Assembly: GCF_000331105.1 (NCBI RefSeq) | Contig: NC_020054.1 | Coordinates: forward strand, 5,645,815-5,709,814 | Origin: Fibrella aestuarina BUZ 2 | Lineage (GTDB): Bacteria > Bacteroidota > Bacteroidia > Cytophagales > Spirosomataceae | Length of the DNA: 64,000 bases | Direction: 5' to 3' | In this document: one piece after another, positions 61,236 to 64,000 of the stretch | Layout of the letters: each line of letters begins with the position of its first letter | Position numbering within the stretch: the stretch's first letter is position 1 | The notes under the pieces: generated by a model | Database searches by the model: none | Seen by the model: only the letters and a program-made list of their open reading frames with translations | What the model was told of the DNA's origin: nothing | Program-made: the position numbers and the translations under genes

Positions 61236-61285
61236 AGGGAGGCGGGCAATTTCGCATAAACATACGCCGATTGCCCGCCTCCCTG
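61235..61285. repeat. 16-bp-stem hairpin over the kinase start codon
   Basis: CAGGGAGGCGGGCAAT (61235-61250) pairs perfectly with 61270-61285 across a 19-nt loop. The left arm touches the first base of the GTG start of the histidine kinase. There is no T run on the minus-strand transcript, so it may influence translation or processing and not only termination. Confidence 0.75.
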
Positions 61286-61360
61286 GCCAATTCTATTGTT
61301 CGCTTTGTTGCTTATTTGTTAAGCGGTAGGTAACTACCTAAGCGTATACTTACTTCGTTA

Positions 61361-62161
61361 TCAATGGCTCGCAGTGAGTTCGCTATAATGAGCCAGGCAG
61401 GCATCCCATAGGCCGATGCGGGCTTCGATGGACCGGATAGCCCAATCGGTGGCTTCCTGCCAGCGCCCCGACTCATCGCCGCACAGTTCGCTCACCATCT
61501 GCATGGCCAGGTGGCTGTGGTGGTCGCCGTCGACCTCGATGTGGCGCTCCAGGTAATAGCGGAACGTTTTGAGCGGGCCGGGCGCGGCTTCGTCCATCCG
61601 TTGCACGAATTCCAGAAACATGTCGGGGATGAGGTCTTCACGCCCAAACGTAAAAATCGACGCCATGATGTGCGGCTGTTGGGTGGCAATGGCCTCGAAG
61701 GTAAACGCCACGAACCGCCGAACGCCCTCTGGCAGGTCGGTCGCTTGCAGGGCGGCCTCCACCGACGTCCCCCGCCGCAACTGATCCAGGAAACCATCGA
61801 TCAGCGTGGGTTCAGCGCCCATCTGCTGCATCGCCAGCCGGTAGAGTTCGAAGTGGCTGATCCGGTCGTTGGGGTCACCGAGCCACGCGGGCATTTCGTC
61901 GCTTTCTTCGCCCGTCACGATCTCGTTAATCAGGTAGCGGGTGGTGCCGGAGCCCACGGGCATCCAGGGTACCGTTACGCAGGTCAGGTCGCGTTGCAGG
62001 GCTTTCAGCAGCGACATAAAATCCCACACGGCAAAGGCGTGGTATTTGGTCAGGTCGCGCAGGCCGTCGAGATCCTGCACGGCCTGGTAGATGGGGTGAG
62101 TCAACAAGCGTTGCCGTACTGGCGCCAGGGCGGTGTTCAGGCTGTCGATATGAGCGTTCAT
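61361..62161 (-). CDS. DUF3050 haem-oxygenase-like protein
   Basis: A 266-residue all-helical protein resembling DUF3050, with a haem-oxygenase/TenA-like fold. Conserved polar residues are in HAFAVWDFMSLLKALQRDLTCVTVPWMP, INEIVTGEESDE, HFELYRLAM, FTFGREDLIPDMFLEF, and YYLERHIEVDGDHHSHLAMQM, whose Glu and His residues could bind two metal ions as in haem-oxygenase-like diiron oxidases. No signal peptide. It is monocistronic. A diiron role is inferred from fold family only. Confidence 0.8.
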   Translation of the reverse strand: MNAHIDSLNTALAPVRQRLLTHPIYQAVQDLDGLRDLTKYHAFAVWDFMSLLKALQRDLTCVTVPWMPVGSGTTRYLINEIVTGEESDEMPAWLGDPNDRISHFELYRLAMQQMGAEPTLIDGFLDQLRRGTSVEAALQATDLPEGVRRFVAFTFEAIATQQPHIMASIFTFGREDLIPDMFLEFVQRMDEAAPGPLKTFRYYLERHIEVDGDHHSHLAMQMVSELCGDESGRWQEATDWAIRSIEARIGLWDACLAHYSELTASH

Positions 62162-62318
62162 GGAGTTGGATGATCAACTGTGATCTTGTTGATTGGGTAA
62201 TCGTTTGTTGGGGAAAATGGTTTGCGCCGTTGCTACCGAAACGGGCCTTATCCTGAACTATTCTTTCCCAAACGTTAGCAGAGGCTACGCAAACCGTTCG
62301 CAGGCCGTGCGGGCTCAT

Positions 62319-62347
62319 AAAAAAACCTGCCTCGATGCCGAGGCAGG
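62319..62347 (-). terminator. Terminator of the symporter gene
   Basis: On the minus strand a perfect 9-bp stem (CCTGCCTCG, loop of four) is followed by seven T, about 28 nt after the symporter stop. It also could stop transcripts coming the other way. Confidence 0.85.
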
Positions 62348-62374
62348 CTTCAGGTACGTTACCCGATCTCTACG

Positions 62375-63628
62375 CTATTCTTCCTGCAACACAGGTACGT
62401 GGTTGAGGTCGAGTTCGTTTTCCCACTTGGCGACCACGGTGGTTGCCACAGCATTACCCATCACCGACGTGGCCGAACGCCCCATGTCGAGGAAGGGGTC
62501 GATGCCCAGGATGAGTGCCAGCCCTTCGGTGGGCAGGTCGAACAGCGCCATCGTGCCGGCGATGACCACCAGCGACGCACGCGGTACGCCCGCAATGCCT
62601 TTGGAGGTGACCATCAGCGTGAGCAGCATCAGCACCTGCTGTTCGAGCGACAGCGGCACGCCGTAGGCCTGCGCCAGAAAACCCGTGGCAAAGGTCATGT
62701 ACATCATCGAGCCGTCGAGGTTGAACGAATAGCCCAGCGGCAGCACAAAGCCGATGATGCGGTTGGAGACGCCGAAGTTTTCCAGCACCTTGATCTGCTG
62801 CGGCAGCGACGCCTCCGACGACGCCGTACTGAACGAGAGCAGCAGGGCGTCTTTCATCACCTTCAGCAGCCGGAAGAACGGGATTTTCATGAACGTGCAG
62901 ATGGCGAACAGCACCACAAACACGAAGAACAGCAGCCCGCCGTAGAAGCACAGTAGCAGGTAGGCATACGAGACGAGGATGCTCAGGCCTTTCGACGCCA
63001 CGACGGCCGCCATCGCGCCCAGTACGGCAAACGGGGCCAGCTGCATCACGTACCCCACCATCTTGAACACCAGCTCACTAAGGGCATCGAGGGCTTTAGT
63101 AATACTCTTGCCTTTGTCGCCAATGGCGCCCAGCGCCACGCCGAAAAAGAGCGAAAACACCACGATTTGCAGGATTTCGTTCTCGGCCAGCGCCCGAAAC
63201 GCCGAGTCGGGAAAGATGTGCAGGATGAATTCTTCGATTGAGTTGAGCTTTTTGCCTTCAATGCCCACCGACGTACCGGCGGCCGGCCGTGGCCAGCTCT
63301 GAATGGAGCCCGGCTTGGTGATGTTGACGACCACCAGCCCAATGATCAGCGACAGGATGGTGGCAAAATAAAAGTAACCCAGCGTTTTGATACCGATCCG
63401 GCCAACGACTTTAAAATCACCGAGTTTGGCAATCCCCACCACCAGCGTTGAGAACACGAGCGGGCCGATGATCATCTTGATGAGCTTGAGAAACACCTTG
63501 CTGACGATCTGGAATTTTTGCCCGATGGCGGCTGCCGCGTCGGCATCGTAGGTGCTGTGCAGGATTTGGCCGATCAAAACGCCCAGCACAAAGCCGATGA
63601 CGATTTTGGTGGTAATGGTAAGTTTCAT
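62375..63628 (-). CDS. Dicarboxylate/amino acid:cation symporter (DAACS)
   Basis: A 417-residue inner-membrane symporter of the GltT/DctA family. Substrate-site motifs are clear: FSTASSEASLPQQIKVLENFGV (the SSS-containing HP1 region, here ASSEAS), GYSFNLDGSMMYMTFATGFLAQ (TM7 NMDGT-type motif as NLDGS), SKGIAGVPRASLVVIAG (HP2) and ILGIDPFLDMGRSATSVMGNAVATTVVAKWENELD (TM8). It imports dicarboxylates or acidic amino acids with sodium or protons. The ATG before KLTITTK is chosen; 28 further upstream residues are not family-like. Confidence 0.93.
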   Translation of the reverse strand: MKLTITTKIVIGFVLGVLIGQILHSTYDADAAAAIGQKFQIVSKVFLKLIKMIIGPLVFSTLVVGIAKLGDFKVVGRIGIKTLGYFYFATILSLIIGLVVVNITKPGSIQSWPRPAAGTSVGIEGKKLNSIEEFILHIFPDSAFRALAENEILQIVVFSLFFGVALGAIGDKGKSITKALDALSELVFKMVGYVMQLAPFAVLGAMAAVVASKGLSILVSYAYLLLCFYGGLLFFVFVVLFAICTFMKIPFFRLLKVMKDALLLSFSTASSEASLPQQIKVLENFGVSNRIIGFVLPLGYSFNLDGSMMYMTFATGFLAQAYGVPLSLEQQVLMLLTLMVTSKGIAGVPRASLVVIAGTMALFDLPTEGLALILGIDPFLDMGRSATSVMGNAVATTVVAKWENELDLNHVPVLQEE

Positions 63629-63638
63629 TGATGATAGG

Positions 63639-64000
63639 TTAATCGAGTGCCTGATAGACGGCAATGCGAAACTTACGAACGAAATCGGAATAATACGCGT
63701 AAGGGTGCACATTGGTGAAGACCAGCATCACGAGGTTTTCGGTGGGGTCAATGGTGTATTCGGAGCAATACATGCCGCCCCAGGTGTAGGAACCGGGCGT
63801 GGCCTGATCGCCGTAATGGCTGTTAGGCGTGATGAGTTGCAGGCCCAGCCCAAACTTATCCTGCCGGTCCCAGACGTTGGCATCGCCCAGCTGATTGCGC
63901 AGCATCATCTCCACGGTTTTGCGCCCCAGAATGCGTTTGCCGTTGAACGAGCCACCGTTGAGCAGCATTTGGCAGAAGCGGGCGTAGTCTTCGACGGTAC
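63639..64000 (-). CDS. Beta-lactamase-family serine hydrolase (partial, C-terminal end)
   Basis: The 3' part of a minus-strand gene cut by the window edge; about 120 residues are visible. FCQMLLNGGSFNGKRILGRKTVEMML and FGLGLQLITP...GSYTWGGMYCSEYTIDPTENLVMLVFTN fit the carboxyl part of class C beta-lactamase-like hydrolases (HTG motif region as TWGG). The catalytic SxxK and YxN lie outside. The gene ends 10 nt upstream of the symporter ATG, so both may be co-transcribed. Confidence 0.8.
   Translation of the reverse strand, partial: TVEDYARFCQMLLNGGSFNGKRILGRKTVEMMLRNQLGDANVWDRQDKFGLGLQLITPNSHYGDQATPGSYTWGGMYCSEYTIDPTENLVMLVFTNVHPYAYYSDFVRKFRIAVYQALD

Noticed and set aside
1..64000. Insertion sequences, prophage or integrative element
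   Set aside because: No transposase, integrase or phage structural gene and no long terminal direct repeats were found; tRNA and rRNA genes were also not seen.

Overview
The window reads as a chromosomal segment of a Bacteroidota bacterium of the order Cytophagales, most likely a Spirosoma/Fibrella-type genus. This is inferred from the gene families and not from any marker search: a gldF-type gliding ABC permease, a type IX secretion C-terminal sorting domain, two DUF4199 proteins, a DUF4159/MoxR/DUF58/BatA-like locus, a carboxypeptidase-regulatory-like TonB-dependent receptor, FecR, DUF3109, and Bacteroidota-type promoters (TAnnTTTG, sometimes with an upstream TTG). The DNA is GC-rich for the phylum, which gives many long antisense ORFs that I discarded. 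I found no rRNA, tRNA, phage, insertion sequence or CRISPR array.

Layout. 1-4.2 kb (minus): MFS transporter, membrane protein and M1 peptidase, diverging from a small membrane protein and a PIF1/RecD-like helicase with HRDC and HTH tails (4.2-7.0 kb). 7.3-8.7 kb: exported TPR protein. 8.7-12.9 kb (minus): dihydroorotase-like gene, two DUF4199 genes, gldF and vanZ-like in a tight operon, preceded by gcvH. 13.1-17.7 kb: flavin monooxygenase convergent with a SNF2 helicase. 18.1-28.2 kb (plus): DUF2064 transferase, TonB receptor, then a compact locus with a YnjB-like lipoprotein, two permeases, two paralogous ThuA/GATase-like proteins, an ABC ATPase and a radical SAM protein. 28.9-36.9 kb: DUF4159, MoxR, DUF58, BatA-like, a large DUF4175-like protein with a His-rich loop, and a second membrane-anchored protein. 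37-42 kb: beta-propeller, malQ, DUF1569, fasciclin lipoprotein. 42-46.9 kb: uppS, bamA, two OmpH/Skp chaperones (outer-membrane biogenesis). 47-56 kb: LD-carboxypeptidase, truncated orphan FecR, SDR, amino-acid permease, MazG-like, a hidden 57-residue ORF, T9SS-sorted protein, DUF3109, MltD-like transglycosylase. 56-64 kb: O-methyltransferase, ndk, nth, LytTR regulator with TPR histidine kinase, DUF3050, dicarboxylate/amino-acid symporter, and the end of a beta-lactamase-like hydrolase.

Two kinds of non-coding structure stand out. First, the octamer GGTACGTT/AACGTACC occurs about 38 times by eye against about 2 expected; it sits in genes and gaps and is read in several codon frames, so it is probably maintained at DNA level. 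Second, many gaps hold long, often near-perfect inverted repeats with arms of 12-58 nt, built from a small vocabulary (GTCATTGGT, GTCCAATGTTCAA, ATGTAC/ATGAACAATG). They occur even between co-directional genes of likely operons.

The most system-like gene set is the 22.1-28.2 kb locus. A YnjBCD-type importer surrounds two paralogous GATase-like proteins and ends in a Cys-rich radical SAM protein. The same 16-base box plus terminator lies on both of its flanks, which suggests one functional unit of unknown substrate.
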